A DNA stretch of 64,000 nucleotides from Sphagnum compactum (taxonomy: Eukaryota > Bryophyta > Sphagnopsida > Sphagnales). Under the pieces are notes generated by a model. It did not search any database, had not been told where the DNA came from, and was given only the letters and a program-made list of their open reading frames with translations. A program made the translations under genes and the position numbers. Below are positions 23,300-37,600 of the stretch, piece after piece. The stretch spans positions 9,362,001-9,426,000 of the forward strand of contig OZ234494.1 in assembly GCA_965153455.1 (NCBI GenBank), in the 5' to 3' direction. Position 1 is the first letter of the stretch; the number at the start of each line of letters is the position of its first letter.

Positions 23300-24473
23300 G
23301 TATGAAAAACGTAGTGACAAGATTTTCCCAAACCAATTTATATGGGCATCATGTTGGGTTAGGTTGCATTGAACTTCATACCAACACATATGATGTTCTA
23401 ACACGTCCTAAAATACCATTCTCACACTCAAAATTTTTTTTCCAAAGATTCTTGAAAAAAGTTGTCCTAATGTTTAGGAAAAAAATTTCTTCAGAAATCC
23501 AAATTGTGTGTGTATGTGTGTGTGTGTGTTCTTTTTCCTTTTGTGGGTGTTTTGTTTTCTTAGACAATCTTCTCAGTTTTGTTTTGCAGTGTGCGTTTTT
23601 CCAAGTGTGAAGAAACGCGTCGAAAGCACAAGCTCACTTTGTTAGATGTGTCTGAAATAGGATCAGGATAAGAGATTATCGCTGGGGTGAAATTTAGTTG
23701 ACGTAGTGTTGTTGCTGCTGCCGCCGCCGCCGCCGTCGTCTTTCTCTCTCTCACTCACTCACTCACTCACTCACTCACTCGTAGCACAGTCGTTGTTCAG
23801 TTTTGGGTGGGGGAGCGGGAAAGACAAAAGAAGGGGAAAAAAAAACCACGGGAGAAGAGGAGGAGATTTGAGAATGCTGCGGAGGTTTTTGAAGGATGGG
23901 TGTGGTTCTTGTTGACTGGAAAGCGAACGCGGCAGCAAACTTGCGCATTGCTGAATTAGGTGTTTTGTTGAGTGGAGCATCGCATTTTAGGGTTTTGGGA
24001 TTTCTCCTGGGACTGAACAATTACTGTGAGGATGGGATGTGCCTGGTGACAGACAGATTTGAAGAAGAGCGTTTTGGGTAGTGATAGATAGGAAGGAGCA
24101 GAAATTTCGCTGTTTGTATTGCCATCCAGACATGACGATGATGATGATAATGATGGGTTAGGGTTAGGGTTTGGCATGTCTGGAGAGGGATACGAATGCA
24201 CATGCCATAGCCAGAAGAAAGTGTTGTTGTGATAAGCGGTGGGTTATGCGAGTAAGTGTTGTCTTCTGTCAAATACTTACTTCCCTGAAGTTTTCTCTGA
24301 AGGCGTGGAGATACTCTTAGGGGAGCTCCAGAAAGTGTGGTGCATAAGGATTAGGGTTATCGGTAAAGACAAGAAATGGGTACGCACACATTAGGTGGAG
24401 GAAGAGGTGGAGAGGCTGGACGTAGTGCCTTCTTGTAGGATTTGACCAAAAGCTCCCAAATCTCAGGAGTGCT
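23300..24473 (+). promoter_or_regulatory. Promoter and 5' leader of the U-box gene
   Basis: Composition changes from AT-rich repeat to mixed sequence here. A TG microsatellite lies at 23505-23529, GCC repeats near 23718, and a (CTCA)n tract at 23747-23779. Telobox-like TTAGGG motifs occur near 23985 and 24160. No long coding frame is convincing, so the segment is read as promoter and 5' UTR. An upstream non-coding exon is possible. Confidence 0.45.
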
Positions 24474-27400
24474 ATGGAAGTTATGGAAGAAGATGCAGCT
24501 CCCCTAAAGTCAGGAAGAAGCAGTGTGACCAAAATTGCACAAGTTTCTGTCAAGCAGTCTGGATTGGCTGGTTTGGAGGACCAAGGAAAGCAGCAAACCC
24601 ATCATCATCCAGCTGCTGCACAAGAGACTCAAAAACATCAATCTGGTGTGGATGCTAAAGAGAAGCAATTGATCACTCCTACAGTTTCCCCCCAGACTCA
24701 TTCTGGTTCAAATGCACCATTGCAGCAGAATCAGGTGGGAGGATTGAGTATGATGAGCCTGAGGAGGTCTTCACCATCAGCAGGGGTTCTGGTCCCAGTT
24801 GCAGACTCCTCGCTGCCACTGCCTGCAATGCTGAAATCTCTTGAGGAGGCTCAGAAACTTCCAGGTGAAGATTGTAATGGTTGTTTGAAAGAGGTTTCAG
24901 ACACTCATGGACAAGATGAGCATCCGGAACTGACAATTTCATCTCCAGGATCAGACACAGAGAACTCACATCGAAACATCTCGGATCCAGGCTTGAATTT
25001 CCTTACACCAGTGAAGGGATTTTCTGCAAATGGAGACAACAATGCAGCTACAGGAGATGCCTCACTGCGTCAAGTTCTCTCTGATCCTGGCACGTGAGTC
25101 CAGTTTCCACTCTTTACCAGATTGGTGCCCCTCATTGCATTTGCAAAACTTCTCAAGAAATTGTTTAGTGACAATCTCGGATAATGCATTACCATGACAA
25201 GATGGTTTCCCCAACTGCCATACCATGACTCGATTGCATTGTGTTGTGTGATTGCAAATCTGGCAGGGGAACGTTCATGGATGATGCAATGGTTGCGAGA
25301 TGTGGACATACATATGGGAGTGCCAGTCTTATTGCTGTCTTAGAGACGGTACCAGCACTTTGAATCTGCAAAGAATGCACAATTGTGTACTTGTTTGAAA
25401 TGGGCTTCTTGGGGTTACTAAAGAATCAGAACATGCACAGTGCCCTGAATTTGCATCCCCTTGGTTTTGCTATGCCTGTTCTGACCACAGGTGCTCTAAA
25501 AATGTGGTGATTTGAGGTCAAATGCTTTCTATGTGAAATGGGGAGATGGTTGGTTGGTTGGGTGCAGGGCAAGTGTGTTTACTGTGACGCATCTGTTCCT
25601 GCAGAGTCACTTGTCCCAAACTTAGGTTAGTCTAATGCACCTGAATGGGGAATCGGTTTGGAAATTTAGGGGTCATTGAGCAGTCAATTTGCAGATACAT
25701 GTTCTGAGTTATTGCATCATCACACAGCTATAATGTTGTATCCTTTGCTATTGCTCAGTGTTCCCCAATTTTATGGTAGTTGCAAACCATGTTTCTAGTG
25801 TTGTGGAGAGCAGTTTATTATTGTGTCAATTCATTTGGGTGCCTTTTTTTGTTCTGCAGCAATTCGGGCAGCTGTGCATGCGTTTAAGCAAGAGGACCAT
25901 GTGTGTGAATTCACCTTAATGAAGGCAGGCAAAAGGAGGAGGGAGGAACCTGAGGAGGAGCAGCCACTTGAAGAAGGTTCAGATCAAAAGAGACAGGCTC
26001 AGGTACGTAAGCCTTTTGCATATTTATATGCTGCTTTGTGTGGACTTGTTATCCTGTTAGTTGTTCCTAACACATTTGCACTAAGTACTGAACTGCTATC
26101 ATTGTTCAGTGAGCAATCAAGCCAATAGCCCAAAGTAGTTGGGAAACTCATAGTCTACTTGATAGATGGATGGATGTTACCATTGGTTTTTACTGAGAGG
26201 CAGCAGGTTATTATGCTTTCTGTGTTCTACATTCTGAATTCAGAGTGACTTGGAGAATAGATGGCAACTCTATTGCAGGATCCAGTTATTGCTGGAGAAC
26301 AAGCATCCGCATTAGATGGTCCACGGCCAAAGGGAGGAGCTCAGTTCCCTTTTGCAGTTAATGATCGGGTCGTCATCAAGGTAGGGTGAATATTCCTTCC
26401 TTCCTCAATCATCCCGGGTCCCCACTTCTCTTTCTTTCTGAACTCTCGCAATGGATGGGTTGACTTCCAATCATCTTCAACCCTTTTCCAACTCTCTCAA
26501 ATCACAAAACTTCCTGCTTTCTGATAAATGTTGTCAGGGTAATAAAAGGACTCCAGAGCGCTTTGTGGGGAAGGAGGCAATCATCACTACACAATGCTTG
26601 AATGGATGGTATGAATCTAAGCTGGAAACTGTCAACCCTCAAAACACTTCCAAATGATTGATTCCACAGTTCATTTTCTAGAACACTACTTCACATACAT
26701 AAGGTAGATATGAAAGGTGATGTAAGCCATCTGTGTTGTGATTGTGCTTAGGTTGATATTGCTCCTGTAGTCCCACAGAAGAGCATAAATGAAATTTTTG
26801 TATGTGGGCGGTTGTTGTCTCAGAATGATGAATTGTAATTTGGCTGCAGGTATCTGGTGCAAACAGTAGACCATGGTGAGAGTGTTCGACTCCAGTATCG
26901 GTCCTTGCAAAAAGTTGAAGGTTGTAATTGACCTCCTGCCTTTTCTTTTTGTATGATGCACTCTCATGTTACTATAATAAAACTCAGTTGTGGTCATTGG
27001 CCTGAAGTGCTTCTTTTGAGCTTTTCCTTCTGTCAGGAATGATGACCACCATAACCCCCCCTATGCCCCTCGCCTTCCCTTTTTAACGTGTCTTTTTCAA
27101 CTTCTTTGATTCTAGTCTGACTTTTGTGCAGAGATGGATGCACAACCAGATTCAGAAGCTCGTAAATCACTGGATCAAGTGGGCTTTGGAGGAGAAAAAC
27201 CCACCAAATCTTCTGACCCAAAAGAAAGGTTTCCCTCCTTGCCAATGACTGAAGAGCTTCCTGAAAGCAGTACAAGGGAGACACCAGTTGCTACAACAGC
27301 TGTTGTGTTTCCAATTATGCCTGTGAAGGGTGTCAGAACTGAGCTTCATAAAAAAGCTCGAAGAGGAGATTTAGCTCGATCCATTGAGACAGCGGCGGTG

Positions 27401-30400
27401 GCGGCCAGCAGCACGCCCAGTGTAGGAACTTCCAGTACTTCATCCCCAGACATTAAGGTCCTCTATACACATCACAAAATTCCTGCACCCAAACTGTAAC
27501 CCTAATTGACACAATTGTAGAGAGCTAAGTTCTGGACCTTTTTTTCCTCATATTCCACGTGTGCATCTCTTTGCTTTTTGCTGACCCATGAAAGGAATAA
27601 CGGTGTCATAACCTTTGTTTCTATGATCCTGATAGAGTGAGGTGAAAACGGCTAATTTAAGCAAAGTGAGAAAGGAGACAGAAGTTCCTGAACTAGAAGT
27701 GGAGGATGACCCATATGACATGACACCAGTTTGGGTGGCTCCACCATTGTCTGAGAAAGTGGAGCCTCCTTTTATGGACAAGACAAATGGTGGCAGCAGT
27801 GGTGACAAATTGATTGAGCTTACCCAAGTGTGGGAAGGTCCGGAAGAGCCTCAGGGTCTTCAACACCCTGACCGTATAGCAGTTCAACTAACTGGTGTGT
27901 CTTCTCATGCTGTTTTGACTTGTCAGTTTACAATTGTAGGGAGCTGGACATTTCATGGAGCTGGGTTTTTAGAGTGTAGCAATATAGGGTTTGAGGTTGG
28001 GTAATGTAAAAAAGTTTTATATCCCACTCAGCATGTTTCTTGCTTAGTGTTGCAGGCTAATTTCAGTTTGTTGTTTTGAATCTTGGGCTCCTGAAGTTTT
28101 ATGAGGAGAATTTTTTTGTCTGAAGTCAATTGTGTACTTCACAGTTTCAGAATTTAGACTTGAAAAAGTGCATGTTTTTCTTTGATCATCAGAGCATGAC
28201 TGTGAACCACCCTGACTTGACTGGCAGGTTCTTGCTTGCCATTTTGTTTTATATTTTCCTTTTGTAATTGTCATCTTTTATCCCAGACTGGCAAAGCTTT
28301 CAAGGAGGGCTGTCTGATTTGTGTACCTACTTCCAGCTGGTTCATGGTTTCGGGATTAAGTTGCAAGATCTTTTTTCTTCTTTTCAGAGACTTGCCCTAA
28401 AAGTCTAAAATCCTGTGTACTTCCTTCCAGACTTTCTCTGCTTACCTGTGGTAATTAATTAGGAACATCATCAGAAGTTACTCTGTTTTGGAATGCAAGT
28501 TTTGTAGACTGCTGCCTTTTAATCATGCTATATTTTAGACTTGCAGTTGACTTTATTCTTCACTAGTTGGGGGGACCTGTTCCTCCTGTGTCTCTCCTCT
28601 CTGCTTTCTGGATTGTTGTTCTAGAACTGGTTAACTTAGGGGAGAATTGCTTTTGAGGCTCCTTTCCTCACCATGCTCAATTCAAGGCTTGGAGATTTAG
28701 TGTATTGTTTCCTGCTTCAATGTGCTCATTCATGTAAAAGGATTCTTCAAGTTCCAAGTTCTTTGAGTTTGGACTGTTGTAAAGGAATCCCTTGTCATCT
28801 TTTTCTGTTTGAGGACTTTCCTTTGTTTTGTGTGTAGTAGTTCATAGCAGTTGCTCCATCAGGATTGTGTCTTGCTTCCTACTGATTGCATAACTTCCTA
28901 CTAATGTGGGATATATTGAAAAGAGTGGATTGGAAGAAAGGAAGATATGAAAGAGACAAATTTTCTGATATCCTGTACTTTAGTGGGAGGGAGATGATAC
29001 ATGGCTGAAATGACAACGGTCAGCATATGCAGAAAGCACAGAGGTTGGAAGCATGCCCATAGTTTTGCCAAGCATTGAGGTTGCGGATGCCTTCACAGTT
29101 CGGTCTAAAAGAAGTGTCTTAGCAAACAGACCGCCTTCTGTGAGCCTGGGCATGGAATCTGATTCTTGTCATAAGGTGAGAGTTGTCTGTTTAGTGCCTT
29201 CTGATGCCATTTCAATTTCCCAGGACCAAGATGATTTTGCAGGTGTAGCACTGGAATGGGTAGTTTACTGGTAGGCTGAGCCCAGAGGTTTTGAATGCCA
29301 ATTTCAGGGTGGAACTGTAAATTGCACTGTAGAGCAAAAAACATCATCTGAATCATGAGGAATGAATGCTGATAGCTTTGTTTCGTCCATGTGAAAATCT
29401 GAAAGCTGAACCACTTGGGTTAGGACTCTTTGCAGGTTGACAGCTCTGACTCTCGAAGATGCAAGAGTGTTGGTGAAGATCTAGTAGTGCATGAGCAGTT
29501 GGCAGCCAATCCAGTTGACAGCAAGCCTCTTGCAAAGTGCACTGCACAGCTGGATGAGGATGCAGGTTTGAGTGAACAAGTTGGACCAGCTGGAGACAAG
29601 CACATTCGACAAGTTGTCAGCAGCATATCAAATATGAAAGAAATTCTGCCAATAATGAAAAAAGATATCCTAGAGCTCGAGAAAAAAATTCCTTGGAACT
29701 GCCTAGTAAAGTCATGGAAGCTGCATCGTGCAAATTGGCGAAAAGGCATCAAACAGAGTAGTACTGTGCTGGTGACTAACCCTCCTCACCTGCTAATTTT
29801 TTTTCCTGGCATTGTATGCAGATGCAGATAAGAGATTTATATGTGCTCTTTGTGGTTTCTTTTGTGTCAGAATGTGGCTTGGGTTTTGGGTACCAAACTA
29901 CTTCAAGCACTCTTTGTTAATCTTCCTTGAGATCCAAATCCATGTGTGTAGTTGGTGTTTTGGTTATGACATTGTTGTGGCGGTGTATGTTGTTGCAGGC
30001 ACTTGGACCCAAAGTGAAGACATTTCGAACTGCTCTTCTCTTGACAGGGGCAGGAGGCTTATCAGATGAAGAGTGGGAGAAACGAATAGGGATGGCTATG
30101 GAGTCAGGAGATGTCGAGCTGCTGGTTTCCTTGTGGGGACGACTTTATGATGACGTCTTCAAATGGGTGGAGTCCAAGTCAAAGCACATTCATGAGACTG
30201 CTGTGGACACAAGTGCAGTTGAAACATTTGCAGAGCTACGCCAACAATTCCCTCAGCTCCAAGTAGCAGGATTGTCCCCTGCTGCAATCACCACTGCAGC
30301 CACATTGGCTGCAGCTGATGCTATTGCAGAGCATCATACTGATGCCAATGTAATCTCTTCCCACCCCCCTCATCATTCTCTTTGTCTGCTTATAAGGGTG

Positions 30401-30873
30401 GTTATGCCAGAAAGACAATGTTGACCGTTTGAGTTCATGGAATTTGGATTTTTTATGTGGTCATCCATTTACAGGTATCGCAGGATTGTGATCAACAGGC
30501 ATTGTTGGCAGTTCCAATGAAACTGCTACAACAACACAGCCGAGAGGACCTTTTTGCAGTCCGAGATGCTCTGGAAAGAGAGAAACGACACCTCGCTGCC
30601 AAAATTGCACGGCTTGAAGAAAACGACTTGAACAAAGAAAAAGAGGATTTGGTTGCTGGGTTTCTTGTGACAGGACCACCTTCTAGTACTCTAGACATCA
30701 TCAGTGCACCACTGCTGACGGTAGAGAGTGTACTAGCACCCACCTCTTACAACTTTGTAGAAGAAGAGCAAAGAGCACAAGGGAGTGAGATGGATGATGA
30801 GGGTGAAAGTGACGCTGTGGATAGCAATCCTGACACCAATGGAGAAGCCACAGACAGGTCTGATTCTGACTAG
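24474..30873 (+). CDS. U-box protein of the PUB62/63 type with long C-terminal extension, thirteen exons
   Basis: Probable E3 ubiquitin ligase, resembling Arabidopsis PUB62/PUB63. Exons: 24474-25093, 25267-25348, 25568-25625, 25860-26002, 26279-26380, 26538-26608, 26850-26920, 27132-27457, 27636-27894, 29033-29175, 29436-29771, 29999-30349, 30475-30873. All phases match and give 986 residues. Residues 1-195 are low-complexity. The U-box lies at about 197-265, with LSDPGTGTFMDDAM, CGHTYGS and CVYCDASVP. A basic and acidic stretch follows (KRRREEPEEEQ). A conserved block at about 325-382 contains FPFAVNDRVVIKGNKRTPER and NGWYLVQTVDHGESVRLQYR. Residues 383-986 are not recognised; they contain a helical region (MKKDILELEKK), a probable coiled coil near residues 875-900 and an acidic tail. 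As I recall the family, angiosperm relatives stop after the second block, so the extension is unusual. Intron 9 is the longest at 1138 bp. Confidence 0.85.
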
Positions 30874-33800
30874 ATTCTTCAGGGAGTTGTATTGCATAGG
30901 TCAAGCTCTGAAATGTTCTATGCAAAAGTTGAAATATAGATTTGATGCATGTAGAGCTTGCTGCATTTGAGATCTTTGTCTACTGGTTAAGAGCTCTGAA
31001 ACTTGAATTGTACAATATGTAAGGGGAAGAGATGTGATGAATTTTGAGTTTCTGTCATTGCACGCATGCCTAGCTAGATAAGAGTTGATCAATTGACATT
31101 CTCAATTTGCAAGAGGGCAAGACTGCCTATCAGCAAACACAACTCAATTCAATGTCAAGTATGCTATACGTGTTGCTCATGGGAGGAGGAAGTTCACGAA
31201 GAGCTTTGCTCTTACAAGTTGCAAAAGTTTCATTTCTCATGCTAACTTCTGCAGTACATGAACAGATTTGGCTTTAATTATATACATACATATATAAAAT
31301 CTTCCCATGTAATCCATCTTGAGATCAAAGGAAAACATGGGAAACATGGGATTTGAGTCTAGGGTCTCTTAGAGGATCGTTACTGACAGTAATATAGTGG
31401 CATACACACAGTACTAAATGATGTGAAACTGGGTTTGAACTCATACATTTGCATATGTGATATTGTAATCCCAAACAACCCAGTCAAAGAAAATGATTTG
31501 GATTGGCCCACCATAATGAATGACTACCGTGGTGGCATTTACTTCTTTGATTTTTGTATTGTCTAGTTTTTCATGTGTATGTGGTGAGAATGTGAAAATA
31601 ATTGCACTCTATATGTTAAACAATGATAGAGGCCGAAATCAAGGAGACAACCTTTCCTGTTGAGAGGAGCCGACAGAGTTGAAAGAAATGGAGTTGCAAC
31701 TAGTTGTGGGAAAGGGACTATATGCCGAATTTCCACCATTGCATCATCCATGGGAAACCCATTGCAACCCCTTGCAACCCTAAACCCTACTCCACAAGTG
31801 AGTTAGAGCAACTCCACCCTTATTGGGTATTTAGGCATGCATCACTATTTCTGACATCCATTACTAATTTATATATCCCAAGTCTTGCCCATCAACTTGA
31901 AAATGGGACTTTGAAAAGTGAAAGATCACTAATAGCAAAGCAAGTGGACTAATTAGGTAGTGATTTGACCAATCAATCACAATGGGAGACTATGTCATGG
32001 GAACCGATCAAACAATTTAGCCAATCTAGAACAAGATTTAAGACAATGCAATAGTCTCCGCCAACTATTGCATCATGTGCAAAAATGTTATCCCAAAATC
32101 ATTTTTTTGAACCAAACTAACAATTTATTGCTATTCTACAACCAAAGCATGCTCTTACAATGCATAAGTGGGTGCTACTCTTACTACAATTCCACCTTGG
32201 TAACCTATCCTATTTTCCCCTCACTACACCTAGGCAACTATCTATGTAAGGTAGAGTAACTATCTATGTAATGGTTCATTTAAACTTGAAGATATCTAAA
32301 TCAATAGATTGGAGAATAGTTCAAATAGTTCGAACTTGTGGCATGCTATCAATAAATAGCATATGTGGTTGTAAATGTGGTAGCCTATCATCAACATTAA
32401 TTTCACGAATTAAAACAAGTATTATGCAAATGGTGCAAAGATAAACTTGTATGAAAAGTTTAGATTTTGATGCTTGAGACTATTGATAAAATATCATTTC
32501 AACATCCTATGTGATAGTGTATTGACAAGTCTCTTGTTTCTTGCACACCTCCTCTTGCATCATAGAGCTTGCATGTGCATTCATCTCCTTTTATGGCATT
32601 ATAAAACATGTGTAATGGAGTTCACATCTACCTAATGAGCATGTCACAAATTGGTCTTCTTGTGTGATCATCTATTTTTGCACTTTAAAGCCCACACAAC
32701 AAAACTTGCACCTCCCTTGTGAACATCCAACTGAGCTTGTCCTCTAGTTTTGGCCTAGTTTCAACAATCTATAGATTCAATGCACAATAATAGAAAGACA
32801 TCACCAATATGCATCAATGAAAGAGAATTCAATGTCAATTAAAAATGCAAGGGAGAGAGGGAGAGGAAACACCAAGAGAAATCCTATTCATAGAGACCAT
32901 ACTTGCATGCAACTAGTTGTCCAAAACAACTAGTGCAATATTGGAAAGCAACCAACAATTATTTTATTCTAAAATAATTACATGTTAGAAATTACTTTAA
33001 ATTGTAATCTGAACGCAAACGAGTCAACATTTTGACATGTCATCATGTTCTTGTGAGTTTCTTGTCAATGCCATTTGACTCCAAATGTAAGTTGCAATTA
33101 CACTAAAACTATACAATAAATATTATTATCACATCATAAAATCATGTAGTTTTATGAGAGTTGCAAATAACAAGGTTCCATGTCAAACATTGCCTTAAAT
33201 ATTATTTAGTTATGTATGGGTCAACATCTAAACATATCAACATGTTTTTGTGAGTTCTATCAACATTGTTTGATTCTAGATGTAAGTTGTAAATATCTTG
33301 CAAGTTGTTCACTTATTTTAGTGGTGTTGGCATGCTATGCAAAGTGCCATATCAGGATGCCTATTGTTGGTGGAGATGCTTTGAATGGGTACTTAAAATG
33401 GTCACATTATTCAAATTTTTTGTGGTTTTTATTAACATTAGAATGGATGGACCATTTTCAACTAGTCCATGTAGCATGTGAATCAATTATGTTGCTACTA
33501 AGAGAAGATAATTTATGACATTATTCACACTAAAGTAAGACATTCATACAATTGACTTTGGCAAGGTCTATGCATATATAGGTAGTGAATGAACTTCAAG
33601 ACATTATATTATTGCTAGATGTTGTTTTCATCACCATCGTTAATGTTCATAATCTATTTATGTCATTGTTTGGAATATAATATTTGCATTCAAAATATCA
33701 AACTCCTTTGTAAACAACTTTTTGGTCCCAACAACATTTGGAACACATGGAGCATTGGAGAGGGTGATGTCATCAAGGATGTGTTCAACTGAGGTGCATT

Positions 33801-34041
33801 GTCACTTGGTCCTATGTAATCAACACTTGTGTTCATTTTAACAAGGCAAATACGAGACTCCTTGTGCAACATAAAGTTTTTCAATGGGGGTTTTGTTTTT
33901 GTCAAAGAAGAACACTTACATTGTAAGTCAGAAGGAAAGACAAATGGTTCCTCATAGTTTACCATCATGTATCAAAAATTAATCAAGAGGAATCAATCAA
34001 ATTTATAAGTTGGAGATCCCCTTATATCTTAGTTCCCCAAA

Positions 34042-34628
34042 ATTTGATTTGTGAACAAATGTTAGTTGGCACATTCTTTGCCAAGTTATTCACATGGTCA
34101 CTGTAATCAATTAATATGCAATTAAATTTCAACTTGGAATTTGAAAATTGCAAATCTAAAATTTTGGTGGGATATGCAAAAACAAGTGACACATGACAAT
34201 AAGTTTGTAGATCTCCCCCTTTGCACCAACAACCCCATGCACTTGGGTTCACTCTTTAAAAAATCATTCACAAAGTAGACTCCTTTTAAGATAATTTCTT
34301 AATTCACACAAGATTTGCACCACATGGAGTATTGGGTGGTATTCTTCACCAATGCATAATCAAATGATGGGAAAATGCATGTGGGGCCAAAGTCCATTTG
34401 ATTTGTGAACACAACAAATGTTAGTTGACATGTTTTTTGCCAAGTTGTTCACTTGGTCATTATGAACAACTAAATTGCAATGCAATTAAAAGCAACTTGG
34501 AATTTGAACTTTGCAAATTTGGAATTTTGGTGAGATATGCAAAAGTAAGCAACACGTGGTAGTAAGTTAGTAAATCTCCCCCTTTGCATCAACATTGAAC
34601 AACCCTCATGCACTTGTGCCTACTCTCA
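34042..34628. repeat. Diverged direct repeat, two copies of about 220 bp
   Basis: The segments 34042-34258 and 34395-34628 align over most of their length. Both start TTTGATTTGTGAACA and include CCAAGTT, CAACTTGGAATTTGAA, ATCTCCCCCTTTGCA and CATGCACTTG. The copies carry many substitutions and small gaps. No coding sequence is apparent. Confidence 0.7.
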
Positions 34629-37600
34629 AAAATTTCAAGGTAAAATCATCAATGTGGTAAATTGTTTTAAGAATTAAAATTGCCAACTCGAATAAAAATA
34701 TGTACATAATGATGGAATTCATTAAATATACACCAAACACATAATAATGGATTTTTGAAGTAGTATGATGGACTATTGTCTTGAATTTGCATGCAAATTC
34801 AAATGCAATTTTTAATAACATTTTATTTCAAAATGTTTTATAAAAATTCAATATATGATACATTTTTAAAAAAAATGAAATCCAAAAGAAATTACAAAAA
34901 CTTGAATCAACAAATAATTGTGAATTTTTTGAGTGACTAATTGGCATTGTAGTTATAGAATAATTTGGAAGTATGGACATCCATATGTTTTCTATTAGTT
35001 ACAAAATTATTTACATATTATTGAATTCAATTCACATGTGATGTCATATCACATAGTGACGATCTTCAAAAGGAACCAAGTTCTATAGCAAAATTTTATT
35101 TTATTTAATGCATTTTTATTTTGAAACCATCATTGTGTGTAGGTTGCAGTTGAGTTTTACACAATTACAAACATTATGGTTTGGGAACTATGTTTTGATA
35201 ATAAGTTAATTATGGCAAAGTTTTGTGTCTTACTGATGAAAATAGTTGCATTGTAGTTGTCAAATAGTTTTATTTAGGTTGAAAATATGGACATCCATAT
35301 ATCTAGTGCAATATTAGGATATTCATATGTCATTGATTTCATTTCAAATGTGATAAATATCAAAATATGGCAATTTTCAAAAGTAGACAAGGCAAGATGA
35401 AAACAATGTGACTTGTTCCATTTCAAGAAGATAGAAAAAAATCTCACAAAATGGAAATACAATCTAAGTGTTTAAAATCATAAGATTTGATTGTTGGTTC
35501 ATGATTGTTATGATGAACTTTTGTACATGGTAAGAGGAAAACTTTTGGCATAAGTAGTTCGGGCATTATGTATTTATAGTTAAATTTGTTCCAATAAGAA
35601 GAAACATTTTTAAAAATGTTCTTGTAATTTATTTTCCAACCTTTAATGTTATTGCATACAATTTCAAATCAATATCATGTTATTTATCAATACTATGGAA
35701 TGCATGTTTGCACTATCACAATTTGGACAACTATAATGTGTTAGTAAGGTCTATTAGACATGATGGTGAAGCATTATGACTTGGCATCACAATATTTACC
35801 AAATTATTTTTAAAAATATCATTATAATTTTAAATAAATTACATTTTGCAAACATTATATCCATTCCATTATAAGTTGAAAAATAATACCATTGCTAAAT
35901 CCTTGGTTACTAAAAGTTCCAAAAGTTATTTTAATTATTATTTTAGTCACACATTAATATTTTTTTAATTGCATAATAGTCCATTTCTAATCACAAATAA
36001 TTGCAAGTTAATATCATGAGTGTCTTTAAAGAAGTTACAACTTGTTTGTTTTATAGAACATTTATGAATCCATAATGTTGATGAACAATTATCCACATAA
36101 GCACCACAATATATTAGGTTCAATTTTTCCCACCAATCCAATGTTACATATGATTCACATAAGTGCCATGTTGGCACTACCCCGAATTTTCTCACCAATT
36201 TAATGTGGCATTGAAACTTCCAACCTTGAACCTTAGTTCTATTTGAGTTATAAAGTTTCAATTTCATCAGACTTCATTATTCATTGCCTATTATGCCATG
36301 TCATAATCATTACAATTGATGCAACTTGTTCATTGCATCTTCCATTGAAAAATAAGGCTAGTTGCAAGTTGCAACCCTAGTAGCAAAACTAGATTAGTTT
36401 TTCTTTTAGCAAATAGCACTTGTGCTTTGCAACAACAAAATTACAATTAGAATCTAGCTTAGGAAAAGTTTGCAAGTCCAAGCACAAAGATCATGTCATT
36501 TAGAAGCATATCATTGATATGAAGGGGAGTTCATGATTCCTATAAGTAAAAAAAAATTAAAATAGCCAAATACTTGAAACAATAAAAAAATCATGAAACA
36601 ACAAGATGTGCAAAGACAAGTGGAATTACATCAATGATGATTACAAGAAGATTTCAAACCACCACGAAAGTATTGGCCACATCATTCCCTATTTTGCGTT
36701 AATTACAAAAAAATGAGATAGAGGTCATTTACCACTTAATGATTTAATGAAGATTGAACATTACAATTCTATTGAAGCTTTTTGGGCAAAGAAAAATTTC
36801 CATGTTCCATTGCATGTGAAAGATCTACATGCACAAGGAGATGCAATTTGTAGACCACCACAAAAACAAGGTGAAGAACACTTACTTGCATGATCAAATC
36901 ACTCCTTCATACATGGACTAGTTCTTATAGTGTGGGAGTAATTGATCAACATAAAATGTATATGTAATGTTGGAATTATCAATTTAGGGACTTGATTTGA
37001 TGTTATTAACTTCAATATGTATATGATGCATGTTTGTTTTATCCATCATTTATAAAGTTGAATAGTTATGGATTTTCAAAGTCAAAAATTAAGTGCTACC
37101 ATTTGCTTGCAAATTTCTATATGGACTTCAAAATGATCCAATCATTGATACATATGGTTGCTAGGGATTCACATTTAGTTCGATAATACATCATTGAAAG
37201 CAAGTTTCAAAGATTTCACACCATGTCAATGGTATATTATTCTTCATGGACTTTTTGGTGGTTTTTTTGGGGTCTTTTTTTTGGGATGGTTGTCAAAGTC
37301 CATATCATGTTGGAAAAAAATATATATGTTAGATTTTTGCACACATTTACAAAATGATGATATTTAGTTGGGTGTGAACATGGATGGAAAAAAAATGATT
37401 TGAAATCAAATGGATTGTTATTACTCAACTACCTAATAGTCTCACGGATTGAAAAAAATACGAAGGGAAATGAACTATATCGGAGAAAAATGTTTTTTGC
37501 ATTTTTGGTACATTTTAGCTTGCATTGACCCCATTATAATCATCAAAGCCACATACAAAAGCAACAAGGTTATGGCAGATGTTACAAACCGAATCAATTA

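Noticed and set aside
23560-24272. Several 60-83-codon ORFs on both strands before the U-box gene
   Set aside because: They arise from microsatellites and leader sequence, and none shows a family motif.
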